A DNA stretch of 64,000 bases. Source: Gammaproteobacteria bacterium (GTDB lineage Bacteria; Pseudomonadota; Gammaproteobacteria; Pseudomonadales; Balneatricaceae). The stretch spans positions 1 through 64,000 of the forward strand of contig JAAERS010000113.1 of NCBI GenBank assembly GCA_024230095.1, in the 5' to 3' direction. The translations under genes and the position numbers were made by a program. Below the pieces are notes generated by a model. It did no database searches. It had not been told where the DNA came from and worked only from the letters and a program-made list of their open reading frames with translations. Numbering within the stretch: the stretch's first letter is position 1; each line of letters starts with the position of its first letter. This document shows, in pieces, positions 30,262 to 39,022 of this stretch.

Positions 30262-32556
30262 ATGACAGTTGAAAAAGATCCTCATGCAAAACGTGAGGCA
30301 GCAAAATACCAAAAACCCATCCCTAGTCGTGAATTCATTATTCAACTATTACGTGAACGCAGCGGTCCCGCTACTATGCGACAGTTGGGTTTTGAGCTGG
30401 GCTTGTTTGATTTGGATGAGGTGGAAGGTTTGCGTCGTCGCTTACGAGCAATGGAGCGTGACGGGCAACTTATTAGTGACCGCAAGGGTGCTTATGGTGC
30501 CGTAAGCAAAATGGACCTGATCTTGGGGCGCATTATTGGTCACCGTGATGGTTTTGGATTTCTTAAGCCCGACGATGGCTCAGAAGATTTGTTTTTGCAT
30601 CATCGCCAGATGCGTATGCTAATGGATGGCGATAAGGCCTTGGCCCGTTTAATTGGTGTAGATCGCAAGGGGCGTCCTGAAGCGAGCATTGTTGAAGTCA
30701 CAGAGCGCAATACGCAGCAGATTGTTGGTCGTTTTTATAACGAGTCTGGTGTGTGTTTTGTGCGGCCTGATAATCAGCGGATTAATCAAGATGTGTTGAT
30801 TGCCGCAGACTCAGTGTTACAAGCCAAAAGTGGCCAATATGTTGTGGTGGATATTACCCAGCAACCAACCAAACGGAGCCAGCCTATTGGTCATGTAGCC
30901 GAAGTGCTGGGTGAGCATATGGCGCCGGGCATGGAAATAGACGTGGCCATTCGCAATCATGGCATCCCCCATGAATGGCCTGCTGAAGCTACCGCCCAAG
31001 CCAAGACCTTGTCGCCTGAGGTAGAAGAAGCCGACAAGGTTGACCGGGTGGACTTACGCAAGTTGCCATTTATTACTATTGATGGTGAGGATGCTCGTGA
31101 CTTTGATGACGCTGTCTATTGCCGTAAAAAGCGTTTAGGTGGTTGGCGTTTGTATGTGGCTATTGCTGATGTAAGTCATTATGTGCGAGTTGATACGCCA
31201 CTGGATGACGAGGCTCACCGCCGGGCAACCTCAGTATACTTCCCGGAGCGCGTGGTGCCCATGTTGCCCGAAGCTATCTCCAATGGCTTGTGCTCTTTGA
31301 ATCCTCATGTCGATCGTTTGGTCATGGTTTGCGAGATGACAGTGAGCGCCAAGGGCAAATTGTCGGGCTACAGTTTTTATGAGGGCCTGATTCATTCCCA
31401 TGCTCGTATGACCTATACCCAAGTAGGAGCCATGCTGGATGCTAAAGATCCGAATAATCAGTCAATGCGACAAAGTCATAGTGGTATTTGTCAGCCCATA
31501 GATGAGCTTCATCATCTATACAAGGTCCTACGCAAGGCACGCAGTGAGCGTGGTGCCATTGATTTTGAAACTCAAGAAACGCGCATTGTGTTCGGGGAAG
31601 AGCGCAAAATTGATGAAATCGTGCCAGTAGTGCGCAATGATGCTCACAAGCTAATCGAGGAGTGCATGTTGTGCGCCAATGTGAGCACTGCCAAGTTTTT
31701 GGCTAAGCACAAACTCACTAGCCTATTCCGCGTGCACAAGGGGCCCAAGCCCACTAAGCTGGAAAATCTGCGTAGCTACCTTGGCGAATTAGGCTTAAGC
31801 CTGCCTGGCGGTGTTGATCCTCGGCCAGAAGATTACCAGGCCTTGTTAGAGCGGGTAAAAGATCGTCCAGAAGCCAGTTTAGTGCAAACTGTATTATTGC
31901 GCTCTCTCAGTCAGGCCGTCTATACGCCAGAAAATGAAGGTCACTTTGGACTTGGTTATGATGCCTATGCCCACTTTACGTCCCCGATTCGTCGTTACCC
32001 CGACTTGCTGGTGCATCGAGCTATTCGAAGCGTGATCCAAAGCCATCAGTCCAGTCGTTATATCAAACGAATAAGCTCCACTAATAAGCAACCAGTTCGG
32101 CCTTGGTATCCTTATTCTGCCGAGCAGGTGGCAATATTAGGAGAGCATTGTTCAATGGCCGAGCGTCGTGCCGATGAGGCCAGTTGGGAAGTGGTTGGTT
32201 GGCTCAAGTGCGAATATATGAAAGGCCATATTGGTGATCAGTTCAAGGGCACAATCAATGCCGTTACCAGTTTTGGTATCTTCGTTGAGTTGGATGATGT
32301 GTTTGTTGAAGGACTGGTGCATATTAGTTCTTTGCCTGGTGATTATTATCACTTTGATCAAGCCAAAAATCGCTTGCAGGGGGAGCGTTCTGGCCGCAGT
32401 TTTCGTCTAGGTGATAGTTTGCAGGTGAAAGTGATTCGTGTGGATCTGGATGAAAAGAAGATCGACTTTGAATTATCTGAAGCACGCGCTAAAAACGGCA
32501 AAAAAGATAGCTATGGCAAAGGCAAGGGCCAGAGCAAGCGACGTAGAAAACGTTAG
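30262..32556 (+). CDS. rnr: Ribonuclease R
   Basis: Processive 3'-5' exoribonuclease that unwinds structured RNA. The 764 residues comprise an N-terminal winged helix (about 20-80), cold-shock domains, the RNB catalytic domain with DGEDARDFDDAVYC (metal-binding aspartates near 275-285), a C-terminal S1 domain (GTINAVTSFGIFVELDDVFVEGLV split over residues ~650-675) and a basic tail ending RRRKR. ATG 30262 is preferred to TTG 30250. rlmB follows after ten bases, the usual operon. Confidence 0.96.
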   Translation: MTVEKDPHAKREAAKYQKPIPSREFIIQLLRERSGPATMRQLGFELGLFDLDEVEGLRRRLRAMERDGQLISDRKGAYGAVSKMDLILGRIIGHRDGFGFLKPDDGSEDLFLHHRQMRMLMDGDKALARLIGVDRKGRPEASIVEVTERNTQQIVGRFYNESGVCFVRPDNQRINQDVLIAADSVLQAKSGQYVVVDITQQPTKRSQPIGHVAEVLGEHMAPGMEIDVAIRNHGIPHEWPAEATAQAKTLSPEVEEADKVDRVDLRKLPFITIDGEDARDFDDAVYCRKKRLGGWRLYVAIADVSHYVRVDTPLDDEAHRRATSVYFPERVVPMLPEAISNGLCSLNPHVDRLVMVCEMTVSAKGKLSGYSFYEGLIHSHARMTYTQVGAMLDAKDPNNQSMRQSHSGICQPIDELHHLYKVLRKARSERGAIDFETQETRIVFGEERKIDEIVPVVRNDAHKLIEECMLCANVSTAKFLAKHKLTSLFRVHKGPKPTKLENLRSYLGELGLSLPGGVDPRPEDYQALLERVKDRPEASLVQTVLLRSLSQAVYTPENEGHFGLGYDAYAHFTSPIRRYPDLLVHRAIRSVIQSHQSSRYIKRISSTNKQPVRPWYPYSAEQVAILGEHCSMAERRADEASWEVVGWLKCEYMKGHIGDQFKGTINAVTSFGIFVELDDVFVEGLVHISSLPGDYYHFDQAKNRLQGERSGRSFRLGDSLQVKVIRVDLDEKKIDFELSEARAKNGKKDSYGKGKGQSKRRRKR

Positions 32557-32566
32557 AGAATAAGTG

Positions 32567-33313
32567 ATGAAACAAGTGGAATTTGTTTTTGGCTTGCACG
32601 CCGTGCAAACCAAGCTGCAGCGCAACCCTGAACAGGTGCAAGAAATTTGGCTGCAACAAGGGCGTGAAGATAAACGTTTGCAGAAGTTACAAGTGCTAGC
32701 TGCCGAACAGGAAATAGCGACCCACGTGGTAGCGCGTAAAGAATTAGATCAGCGTGTGAGGGGGCGCCATCAAGGTGTTGTCGCAGCTTGTACCCCAAGC
32801 CCAGCTAAAACCGAAGCTGATCTCAATGAGTTGCTGCAAAACTTGTCTGAACCCGCTTTCTTATTGGTTTTGGACGGTGTTACTGACCCCCATAACCTGG
32901 GTGCCTGTTTGCGCACAGCTGACGCTGCTGGCGTGCATGCGGTGATTGCTCCTAAAGATAAGTCAGCGAGCCTTAATAGCACGGTGTCCAAAGTAGCCTG
33001 CGGGGCGGCCGAAAGTGTGCCATTTGTGCAAGTGACCAATTTGGCACGTTGTTTAAAGAGCTTGCAAGAACAGGGTGTGTGGGTGACTGGCACAGCGGGC
33101 GAAACAGAGCAGTTGGTGCATCAGGCAGACTTAAGCGGCCCACTGGCTTTGGTTATGGGGGCTGAAGGTGATGGCATGCGGCGCTTAACCCGTGAGTTAT
33201 GTGATCAACTGATAAAGATTCCCATGGCAGGAGAGGTGAGTAGCCTCAATGTCTCTGTGGCGACCGGCGTGTGTTTGTTTGAAGCAGTGCGTCAGCGTCA
33301 AGGCGTGAGCTAA
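32567..33313 (+). CDS. rlmB: 23S rRNA (guanosine-2251-2'-O)-methyltransferase
   Basis: A 248-residue SpoU/TrmH-family enzyme methylating G2251 in the ribosomal P loop. The N-terminal substrate-binding domain begins [18 protein letters not shown] motifs are clear: [20 protein letters not shown] near residue 107, [17 protein letters not shown] near 195 and [17 protein letters not shown] near 218. It starts ten bases behind rnr. Its stop codon is immediately followed by the stop of a dead gene coming from the other strand. Confidence 0.96.
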   Translation: MKQVEFVFGLHAVQTKLQRNPEQVQEIWLQQGREDKRLQKLQVLAAEQEIATHVVARKELDQRVRGRHQGVVAACTPSPAKTEADLNELLQNLSEPAFLLVLDGVTDPHNLGACLRTADAAGVHAVIAPKDKSASLNSTVSKVACGAAESVPFVQVTNLARCLKSLQEQGVWVTGTAGETEQLVHQADLSGPLALVMGAEGDGMRRLTRELCDQLIKIPMAGEVSSLNVSVATGVCLFEAVRQRQGVS

Positions 33314-33541
33314 TTAAAGACTGTTTTTCAGTTCTGCTCTTCTCTTTTTCATGTGGCTATTAAGGTCTTCTTCATGACCAAATACGGCTATATCCCACAT
33401 ATCAATTAATTAGTGGTGTACTTCATAATGGGTAGCTCCCGCGGCAGTCCTTTCTAAGCATTTCCAGTACATATTATCAGCAGTGTTTGGCAGTTTTTTT
33501 ATAATCCAAAATACGGGTAGTATAAGTTTGAACAAGTTGCA
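33314..33541 (-). pseudogene. C-terminal remnant of an unidentified gene behind dctM
   Basis: Read on the minus strand, 33541 to 33314 codes for about 75 residues with a single internal stop (TAA at 33410-33412) before a final TAA abutting the rlmB stop. The peptide looks like real protein: a hydrophobic stretch (NLFKLILPVFWIIKKLP), then NMYWKCLERTAAGATHYEV, and after the stop LIDMWDIAVFGHEEDLNSH and a basic end RRAELKNSL. The frame is the same as dctM, directly after its stop. I do not recognise the family. It probably is the tail of a deleted gene of the catabolic operon. Confidence 0.55.
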
Positions 33542-34843
33542 CTAAATCATTTTACTAGGTAACCACAGGCTTAACTCGGGGATCAGTACTAGCACACCGA
33601 TACGAATGACATCAACAACAACAAACAGCACGATAGCTTTACTTAGGCTGGTAATATTTAGTTTCTTATCTATGCCAACTAGAATAAATAAGTTCATTCC
33701 TACGGGGGGGGTAATTAGCCCTATTTCTACAACCGATACCATTAATATACCGAACCATATGGGGTTAAAATCAAGGGATATGATCAGTGGGAATACAAAT
33801 GGAAGTGTAAGTAATATCATACTTAGTGCATCCATAAACATGCCAAGAATTATGAAAAATAGAAGTAAGAATATTAGAATCACATACCGGTTCGCATCTA
33901 AGTTGGCTACCCAGTCTACTAACACTTGAGGCAGCATTGTGCTTTCAATGAAGAAGTTAAATAATGCTGTTCCTATTAATATGAGAAAAATCATGCCGCT
34001 AATGGCTGCTGTTTCAAGTAAGCAATCTTTGCACAGATTTATTGAAAGTCTTTTTCTTAGCAACGTTAATATTAGAGCCCCCATAACGCCGATTGCCGCC
34101 GCTTCAGTTGGTGAAAACCAGCCAGCATAAATACCCCCAATGACCACACCAAACAGCAAGGCGACGTGCCAAACACCAGCCACGGCTTTGATGCGTTTAC
34201 TAAATGAAAAGGTGGGTGTTACAGGCCCGGCTTCTGGGTCAAGTTTTACCTTAAAGCGTATAGCTAGCATATAGAGAAAGGTAGCCAGTAAACCAGGCAA
34301 TAAGGCGGCTGCAAACATTTGCCCTACTGATTCTTCGGTTAAAATGGCATAAATAACCATGATTATACTGGGAGGTATTAAAACGCCCAAAGTACCACCA
34401 GCGGCTACAGAAGCTGCGGCAAAATTTTCCTCATAGCCGGCTTTTTCCATTTCAGGTAGCGCGACTCTTCCCATTGTGGCAACAGTGGCTAGACTGGATC
34501 CACAAATCGAACCAAAAGCAGCACAAGCTCCTACTGTGGATATGGCCAGACCGCCTTTGAAGTGCCCCACAAATGCTTGCGTTGCTCGATATAGATCTTT
34601 TGAGAGTCCTGCATGGGCAGCAATGGTGCCCATTAGTATAAATAATGGCACAACGGAAAGGCCGTATGGAAAAACTGCCTCGAATGGTAGAGACCCCAAA
34701 ATGAAGGCCGTGCTGTAGGCTCCCTTAATAATAACGCCCCCTACTATTCCAATAATGCCCATAGCTATAGCTACAGGAATTTTAATGGAAATAAGAAGCA
34801 GTAATATTATAAAGGCAACAAAACCAATCGTCGGATCTGACAT
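33542..34843 (-). CDS. dctM: TRAP transporter large permease subunit DctM
   Basis: A 433-residue protein with about twelve membrane helices, the transport channel of a tripartite ATP-independent periplasmic (TRAP) system driven by a Na+ gradient. Family hallmarks include PLFILMGTIAAHAGLSKDLY, AAFGSICGSSLATVATMG, GGTLGVLIPPSIIMVIYA and VVEIGLITPPVGMNLF near the C-terminus. ATG at 34843 fits the family start; GTG 34855 is an alternative. It lies downstream of dctQ and dctP in an operon with aromatic-catabolism genes, so the cargo is probably an aromatic acid or related carboxylate. Confidence 0.93.
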   Translation of the reverse strand: MSDPTIGFVAFIILLLLISIKIPVAIAMGIIGIVGGVIIKGAYSTAFILGSLPFEAVFPYGLSVVPLFILMGTIAAHAGLSKDLYRATQAFVGHFKGGLAISTVGACAAFGSICGSSLATVATMGRVALPEMEKAGYEENFAAASVAAGGTLGVLIPPSIIMVIYAILTEESVGQMFAAALLPGLLATFLYMLAIRFKVKLDPEAGPVTPTFSFSKRIKAVAGVWHVALLFGVVIGGIYAGWFSPTEAAAIGVMGALILTLLRKRLSINLCKDCLLETAAISGMIFLILIGTALFNFFIESTMLPQVLVDWVANLDANRYVILIFLLLFFIILGMFMDALSMILLTLPFVFPLIISLDFNPIWFGILMVSVVEIGLITPPVGMNLFILVGIDKKLNITSLSKAIVLFVVVDVIRIGVLVLIPELSLWLPSKMI

Positions 34844-34882
34844 TTCAAAGCTCACTAAAATAAATATAAATCGATCAATAAT

Positions 34883-35389
34883 CTATTGGCTATTCTTTAA
34901 AAAAATGTAGGCAGAGTTGAGGCGTATTGATATGTACAGAAGTAACCAAGCGACACTTAATCCAGATCCAGTGACTAGTGGAATCCAATAGTACACTTTG
35001 CTTAAACCTAGCGTCATGGTGGTATCGTTATATGACCACTCCAATAAACCTTGTTGGGTGCCAAAATACGCGATGCTAGACATTAACGTTAAACTGCAAA
35101 TTAGGCTTAAGGCTTCTGTAACAGCTTTAACTTTGACTGAAAAGCGCTCTGCAAATACATCGACTGACACATGTTTGTGAGCAGAAAAAGCAAACGGTAT
35201 GGCACTAAATGCGGCGCACATGACCGCTAATTGAACTATCTCAACTACTCCCTTAATTGACCAGCCAGTAGTTTTTCGACTTACAACATCAATGAAGGTT
35301 ACAACTACTGCGAACACGAGTAGAAGCATTCCTCCCCAAGCGAAGCGCTGGATCAAACTTTCTAATAAAGAGAAGGCTTTATCTAACAT
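34883..35389 (-). CDS. dctQ: TRAP transporter small permease subunit DctQ
   Basis: A 168-residue membrane protein with four helices (about 14-36, 50-68, 88-110, 128-150), the small subunit that pairs with DctM. Conserved features include DVVSRKTTGWSIKGVVEIVQ near residue 32. It is 39 bases upstream of dctM. A stable hairpin separates it from dctP, which is usual for lowering membrane-subunit expression relative to the binding protein. Confidence 0.9.
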   Translation of the reverse strand: MLDKAFSLLESLIQRFAWGGMLLLVFAVVVTFIDVVSRKTTGWSIKGVVEIVQLAVMCAAFSAIPFAFSAHKHVSVDVFAERFSVKVKAVTEALSLICSLTLMSSIAYFGTQQGLLEWSYNDTTMTLGLSKVYYWIPLVTGSGLSVAWLLLYISIRLNSAYIFLKNSQ

Positions 35390-35465
35390 ATCTAATTTTC
35401 TTAAAAATAGTGTGGCTGCTGAATACGGTCAGTATAGCTATCACCGCGGCCATTTCCAAAACAAC

Positions 35466-35503
35466 CGCCTATGCCGATATTCTTATAATACGAGGCATAG
35501 GCG
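35466..35503 (-). promoter_or_regulatory. Intercistronic hairpin between dctP and dctQ
   Basis: CGCCTATGCC and GGCATAGGCG are perfect 10-bp complements around an 18-base AT-rich loop, located in the 125-base gap after dctP. There is no T-run, so it is more likely an mRNA-stabilising or processing element than a full terminator. Confidence 0.65.
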
Positions 35504-35514
35504 TTCATCGGTTG

Positions 35515-36525
35515 CTATTTATTGTATTTTGCGGCGATGGATTTTACTTCATCATACAGAGATTGTGGGTTTTCAACCCCCTGATCTGCTAGCGCCTTCA
35601 GGTATGGGCCAACGGCTTGCTTGGCTTTCTCTCTCCACAATACACGCTCTTCGTCTGTCAATGAAATGATGTTATTGCCTGCTGATTTAGTTGCATTGAG
35701 ACCTTTAGCATCCCACTGATTCCACCACTCTCCAAGGCGATTAACTAGGTCGCGACCTGAGATTGAATCAACACAGTTGCGTTCATTATCACTTAAACTA
35801 TTGTATTTGCCTTCATTCATAACAAAGTAGAAAGAAGTAGTGTATAAGTTTGCGTCAACGTGACTGTCTAGCACTTCATATAATTTCATTCCGCCAATAG
35901 CGTCCCATGGGAACACGGTACCATCAATGACACCTTTTTGGAGGTTTTCATAAACCTGTGTTGGTGGCAACCCTACCGGGTTAGCGCCCAACTGCTCTAG
36001 CATTATGGAAACAGCTAGACTAGGAAACCTGATTCGCAATCCTTCCAGATCCTTAGGCGTTCGTGCTGGTTCACCTTTAGTGTGAATGAGACCGGGGTTG
36101 TGACCATGCAGGGCTAGCACTTTCAGACCTTCAAATTCATCGGCAAGTAAGCCTTGTTCATGCATGTCCCACAGCGTGTTAGATACTGAGGATGCGCTGT
36201 CAAAAATCAAAGGTAGATCAACTATTGAGGTGCGGGGTAGGCGTCCTCGTGGCACTCCAGTTAGGCCATGAGCTACATCTACTACGCCCGCCTTCACTTG
36301 GTCGATCTGCTTTGCAATGTGACCGAAAGCAGAGCCAGCTGGTGAGAATTGCACATTCATTTCACCATTTGTGCACTTGTTTAGATCGGCTGCCCAGTTC
36401 TCCATGAACACCGCTTGAAATGGGTGTTTGGCGGGCATAAAATGGCTCACATTCAGATTAGCAGCTTGTGTTTCGGCAACAAAACTGAGGACAATGGTTG
36501 TTGTTAAGAACTTTATTATTTTCAT
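35515..36525 (-). CDS. dctP: TRAP transporter solute-binding protein DctP
   Basis: A 336-residue periplasmic protein with a Sec signal peptide (MKIIKFLTTTIVLSFVAETQA, cleavage after A). The DctP family motifs are GLRIRFPSLAVSIMLEQLGANPVGLPPTQVYENLQKGVIDG (described at about residues 150-190), where the arginine of RIRFP normally binds the substrate carboxylate. Two cysteines (in NKCTNG and ERNCVDS) may form a disulfide. First transporter gene after FAH; GGTGAAAAA precedes its ATG. Confidence 0.93.
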   Translation of the reverse strand: MKIIKFLTTTIVLSFVAETQAANLNVSHFMPAKHPFQAVFMENWAADLNKCTNGEMNVQFSPAGSAFGHIAKQIDQVKAGVVDVAHGLTGVPRGRLPRTSIVDLPLIFDSASSVSNTLWDMHEQGLLADEFEGLKVLALHGHNPGLIHTKGEPARTPKDLEGLRIRFPSLAVSIMLEQLGANPVGLPPTQVYENLQKGVIDGTVFPWDAIGGMKLYEVLDSHVDANLYTTSFYFVMNEGKYNSLSDNERNCVDSISGRDLVNRLGEWWNQWDAKGLNATKSAGNNIISLTDEERVLWREKAKQAVGPYLKALADQGVENPQSLYDEVKSIAAKYNK

Positions 36526-36546
36526 TTTTTCACCTTACTTACTAAG

Positions 36547-37572
36547 TCAAATGGTTTTTTTATAGGGCACTAACTTTTGGTTAATTGCCCCAAAAATAGA
36601 AAGGCCTTGGTCGTTCAGCATTTCAATTTGGATGGTATCTCCAAACTTCATGAATTCAGTTTTTGGCTGCCCATAGGTAATTGTTTCAATCATTCTTAGT
36701 TCAGCGATACATGAATAGCCTTTGCCACCCTTGGATATTTCTTCTCCGCAACCGCCGTCCTCGGATTTGTTTGAAACTGTGCCTGAGCCAATAATGGTGC
36801 CCGCAGTTAGTGGCCTGGTTTTAGCCGCATGGGCGACCAGTTCAAAAAAATTAAAAGTCATATCCACACCGGCATTGGGTATGCCAAATAACTCATTGTT
36901 GAGCACGGATCTTAAAGGTAGGCTCACTTTTCCACCGCCCCAAGAAGCCCCAAGCTCATCGGGCGTTACCGCTACTGGTGAAAATGCACTTGATGGTTTG
37001 GATTGGAAAAAGCCAAAACCCTTGGCTAACTCAGTTGGAATTAAATTTCTTAGTGAAACGTCATTAACAAGCATCAATAATTTTATTTTGTCTTCGATGT
37101 TACCTGTGCAGCTTCCCATGGGTACATCTGATACAACTACGGCAATTTCAGCTTCAAAGTCCACACCATATGCTTCTGTTTCTGTTTCTATATCATCATG
37201 AGGCGATAGAAACGAGTCGGCTCCCCCTTGATATATCAATGGATCTTCCCAAAATGTATTAGGAAGTTCTGCGCCTCTAGCTTTGCGCACGAGTTCGACG
37301 TGGTTGACATAGGCCGAACCATCTGCCCATTGAAAGGCTCTAGGAAGTGGTGAACAACAATCTTCTTGGTTAAATGCCTTGGCTTCTTTGCTGGCATTAT
37401 TGTTAAGTTTTTCATATTCGGCTGTGAGCCGATCTTGTACATGATTCCAGTTATCCAGCGCAAATTGCATTGTTGGGGCAATTTGCGGTGCCGCAGCGCA
37501 GCAACTAAGGTCTTTTGACACGACCACTAGCTCGCCATCACGAGTGTTGTTTTTTAACGAGGCCAATTTCAC
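36547..37572 (-). CDS. Fumarylacetoacetase-family hydrolase
   Basis: A 341-residue FAH-superfamily protein of the proteobacterial fumarylacetoacetase type (start MKLASLKNNTRDGELVVVSKDL, given here in description). The metal-site segments are visible: DFEAEIAVVVSD near residue 140, NDVSLRNL near 173, and GTIIGSGTVSNKS near 265. It should hydrolyse a C-C bond in fumarylacetoacetate or a related fumarylpyruvate-like acid. The start is GTG with AAGGG seven bases upstream. The divergent isomerase gene at 39023 would supply its substrate, so both steps of homogentisate- or gentisate-type degradation are here. Confidence 0.85.
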   Translation of the reverse strand: MKLASLKNNTRDGELVVVSKDLSCCAAAPQIAPTMQFALDNWNHVQDRLTAEYEKLNNNASKEAKAFNQEDCCSPLPRAFQWADGSAYVNHVELVRKARGAELPNTFWEDPLIYQGGADSFLSPHDDIETETEAYGVDFEAEIAVVVSDVPMGSCTGNIEDKIKLLMLVNDVSLRNLIPTELAKGFGFFQSKPSSAFSPVAVTPDELGASWGGGKVSLPLRSVLNNELFGIPNAGVDMTFNFFELVAHAAKTRPLTAGTIIGSGTVSNKSEDGGCGEEISKGGKGYSCIAELRMIETITYGQPKTEFMKFGDTIQIEMLNDQGLSIFGAINQKLVPYKKTI

Positions 37573-37587
37573 TTCAGTACCCTTGCT

Positions 37588-38121
37588 CTACTCAAATTCT
37601 TGTTGGTGCATCCATTGCGCATGATTAGGTGCCTTTTTTGTTTTATCCCATTCATCAAGCATCTCCCACTTAACGGCGTCGAGACGTTTAGCCATTTCTT
37701 CTGTGCCAGTATTTACAGCTAGTTCTAGGCGATGGCCGCTCGGGTCTCTGAAATAAATCGACTTGAAGATTGTGTGATTGGTTGGTCCTATAACTTCAAT
37801 TCCATCAGACTCGAGTTTTCTTTTGGCTGCCATCATCTCTTGCTCAGTCTCCACTTCCAGCGCAAGGTGCTGAACCCATGTAGGTGTATTTGGATCTCTA
37901 CCCATTGGTGGTGAGTTGGGGATTTCAAAAAACGCTAGTATGTTTCCTGCGCCGGCATCTAGAAAAATGTGCATATAGGGGTCAGGTTCTTTTGTTGAGG
38001 GCACTGAATTTTCAGCGATAGCTAGTATGAAATCCATTTCCAAGTATTTTTTATACCATTCAACTGTTTCTTTCGTGTCGCGACATCGGTAGGCAACATG
38101 GTGAATTTTTTGGATAGCCAT
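37588..38121 (-). CDS. VOC family metalloprotein (glyoxalase/dioxygenase fold)
   Basis: A 177-residue protein of the vicinal-oxygen-chelate superfamily. The likely metal ligands are H8 (KIHHVAYRC), H85 (WVQHLALEV) and E133 (HRLELAV), so a metal-dependent reaction is possible. It is one module long, too short for 4-hydroxyphenylpyruvate dioxygenase or typical two-module extradiol dioxygenases. It is the first gene of the minus-strand catabolic operon and begins next to operator-like repeats, with FAH only 15 bases behind. The reaction is not known. Confidence 0.82.
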   Translation of the reverse strand: MAIQKIHHVAYRCRDTKETVEWYKKYLEMDFILAIAENSVPSTKEPDPYMHIFLDAGAGNILAFFEIPNSPPMGRDPNTPTWVQHLALEVETEQEMMAAKRKLESDGIEVIGPTNHTIFKSIYFRDPSGHRLELAVNTGTEEMAKRLDAVKWEMLDEWDKTKKAPNHAQWMHQQEFE

Positions 38122-38182
38122 TTTAAAGTCCCATAGTTATTAATTTATTCCAATAGTGGTTAGAACTTTTTGTTAATTATTC

Positions 38183-38196
38183 GTTTCAAGTGAAAC
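38183..38196. promoter_or_regulatory. Operator-like site 1 (GTTTCA-AG-TGAAAC)
   Basis: A perfect 6-bp inverted repeat with two-base centre, 62 bases upstream of the VOC start codon. Probable binding site of the divergent MarR regulator. Confidence 0.6.
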
Positions 38197-38354
38197 AAAG
38201 TCAAGATATATTTTTAATGTATTTTTATAATTTTTTATTTTCTATTTAAATAAAACCAATCTATATTACAAAATATTAATAAAAATCAATATATTAAGAT
38301 TTCTTATGAAACTGTGAAGTTATGAAAAATCACAAATTTTCATAATTCTATTCC

Positions 38355-38368
38355 GTTTCAAATGAAAT
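38355..38368. promoter_or_regulatory. Operator-like site 2 (GTTTCA-AA-TGAAAT)
   Basis: Same spacing and almost the same sequence as site 1, differing at the last base of the palindrome and one centre base. Finding two such copies in one intergenic region argues against chance. Confidence 0.6.
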
Positions 38369-38433
38369 TATAATAAACTATTTGGTATATGGTGTTACGC
38401 ATCATGGGGGCAGGTTGATCTGTTAAGTATGTT

Positions 38434-38446
38434 ATTTCCATGAAAT
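38434..38446. promoter_or_regulatory. Operator-like site 3 (ATTTC-CAT-GAAAT)
   Basis: A palindrome with a three-base centre, 80 bases upstream of the MarR start. Spacing differs by one base from sites 1 and 2, so its membership in the same set is less sure. Confidence 0.4.
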
Positions 38447-38526
38447 TATTGACATGAAATTGGCCATCAAATTGTTGTTATCGACTGCACTAAAGTAAAG
38501 CGCCAGACCGCTAGAGGAATATAATT

Positions 38527-39018
38527 ATGGAAAGTAATCTCGGGCAAAAGAAATTCGAGTTATCTACTTACTTCCCATACTTGGTGCGTATATTTGGCCA
38601 GCAGGTTTCTGGTTCGGTTAAGAATGTGTACGAAACAGAATGTGGCTTGAGTGTATCTGAGTGGCGAACACTAGCAGTGCTAAATGAAATGGCTCCCCTG
38701 TCTGCAAAAAATATTGTAATGCATTCTAGTATGAATAAGGTCAAAGTGTCGCGCGCAGTGGCAAGTTTGATAAAGCGTGAATACATTGAAAGCCATATTG
38801 ATCCAGCAGACCAGCGTTGCAATCTTATCAGGCTCACACGCAAAGGTCGTAGGATAATGGAACACTTGATTCCCATGGTGAAAAAGCTTGAGGAGGAACT
38901 TTTAGATGGTATTTCCATAGAGGAATATCAGCTTTTATTAAGATTGATGCAAAAAATTAGAACGAACGCAGAGCTTGCTATTAACAATTCAAAATTCAAC
39001 GACGAAGGCGAAAAATAG
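38527..39018 (+). CDS. MarR family transcriptional regulator
   Basis: A 163-residue MarR protein with the winged helix at about residues 35-105 (SVSEWRTLAVLNEMAPLSAKNI, then NKVKVSRAVASLIKREYI) and the wing DQRCNLIRLTRKG. Such regulators often bind aromatic acids and control their degradation. It is divergent from the VOC-FAH-TRAP operon, precedes the isomerase by four bases, and faces a region rich in symmetric sites, so it likely represses the whole cluster. Confidence 0.9.
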   Translation: MESNLGQKKFELSTYFPYLVRIFGQQVSGSVKNVYETECGLSVSEWRTLAVLNEMAPLSAKNIVMHSSMNKVKVSRAVASLIKREYIESHIDPADQRCNLIRLTRKGRRIMEHLIPMVKKLEEELLDGISIEEYQLLLRLMQKIRTNAELAINNSKFNDEGEK

Positions 39019-39022
39019 CTTA

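Larger units (their letters stand above)
38122..38526. other. 405-bp AT-rich divergent regulatory region
   Basis: No gene. Very AT-rich (especially 38200-38350), separating the VOC-FAH-TRAP operon from the MarR-isomerase genes. It holds three symmetric TTTC/GAAA elements, listed separately, and probably promoters for both directions. Confidence 0.7.
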
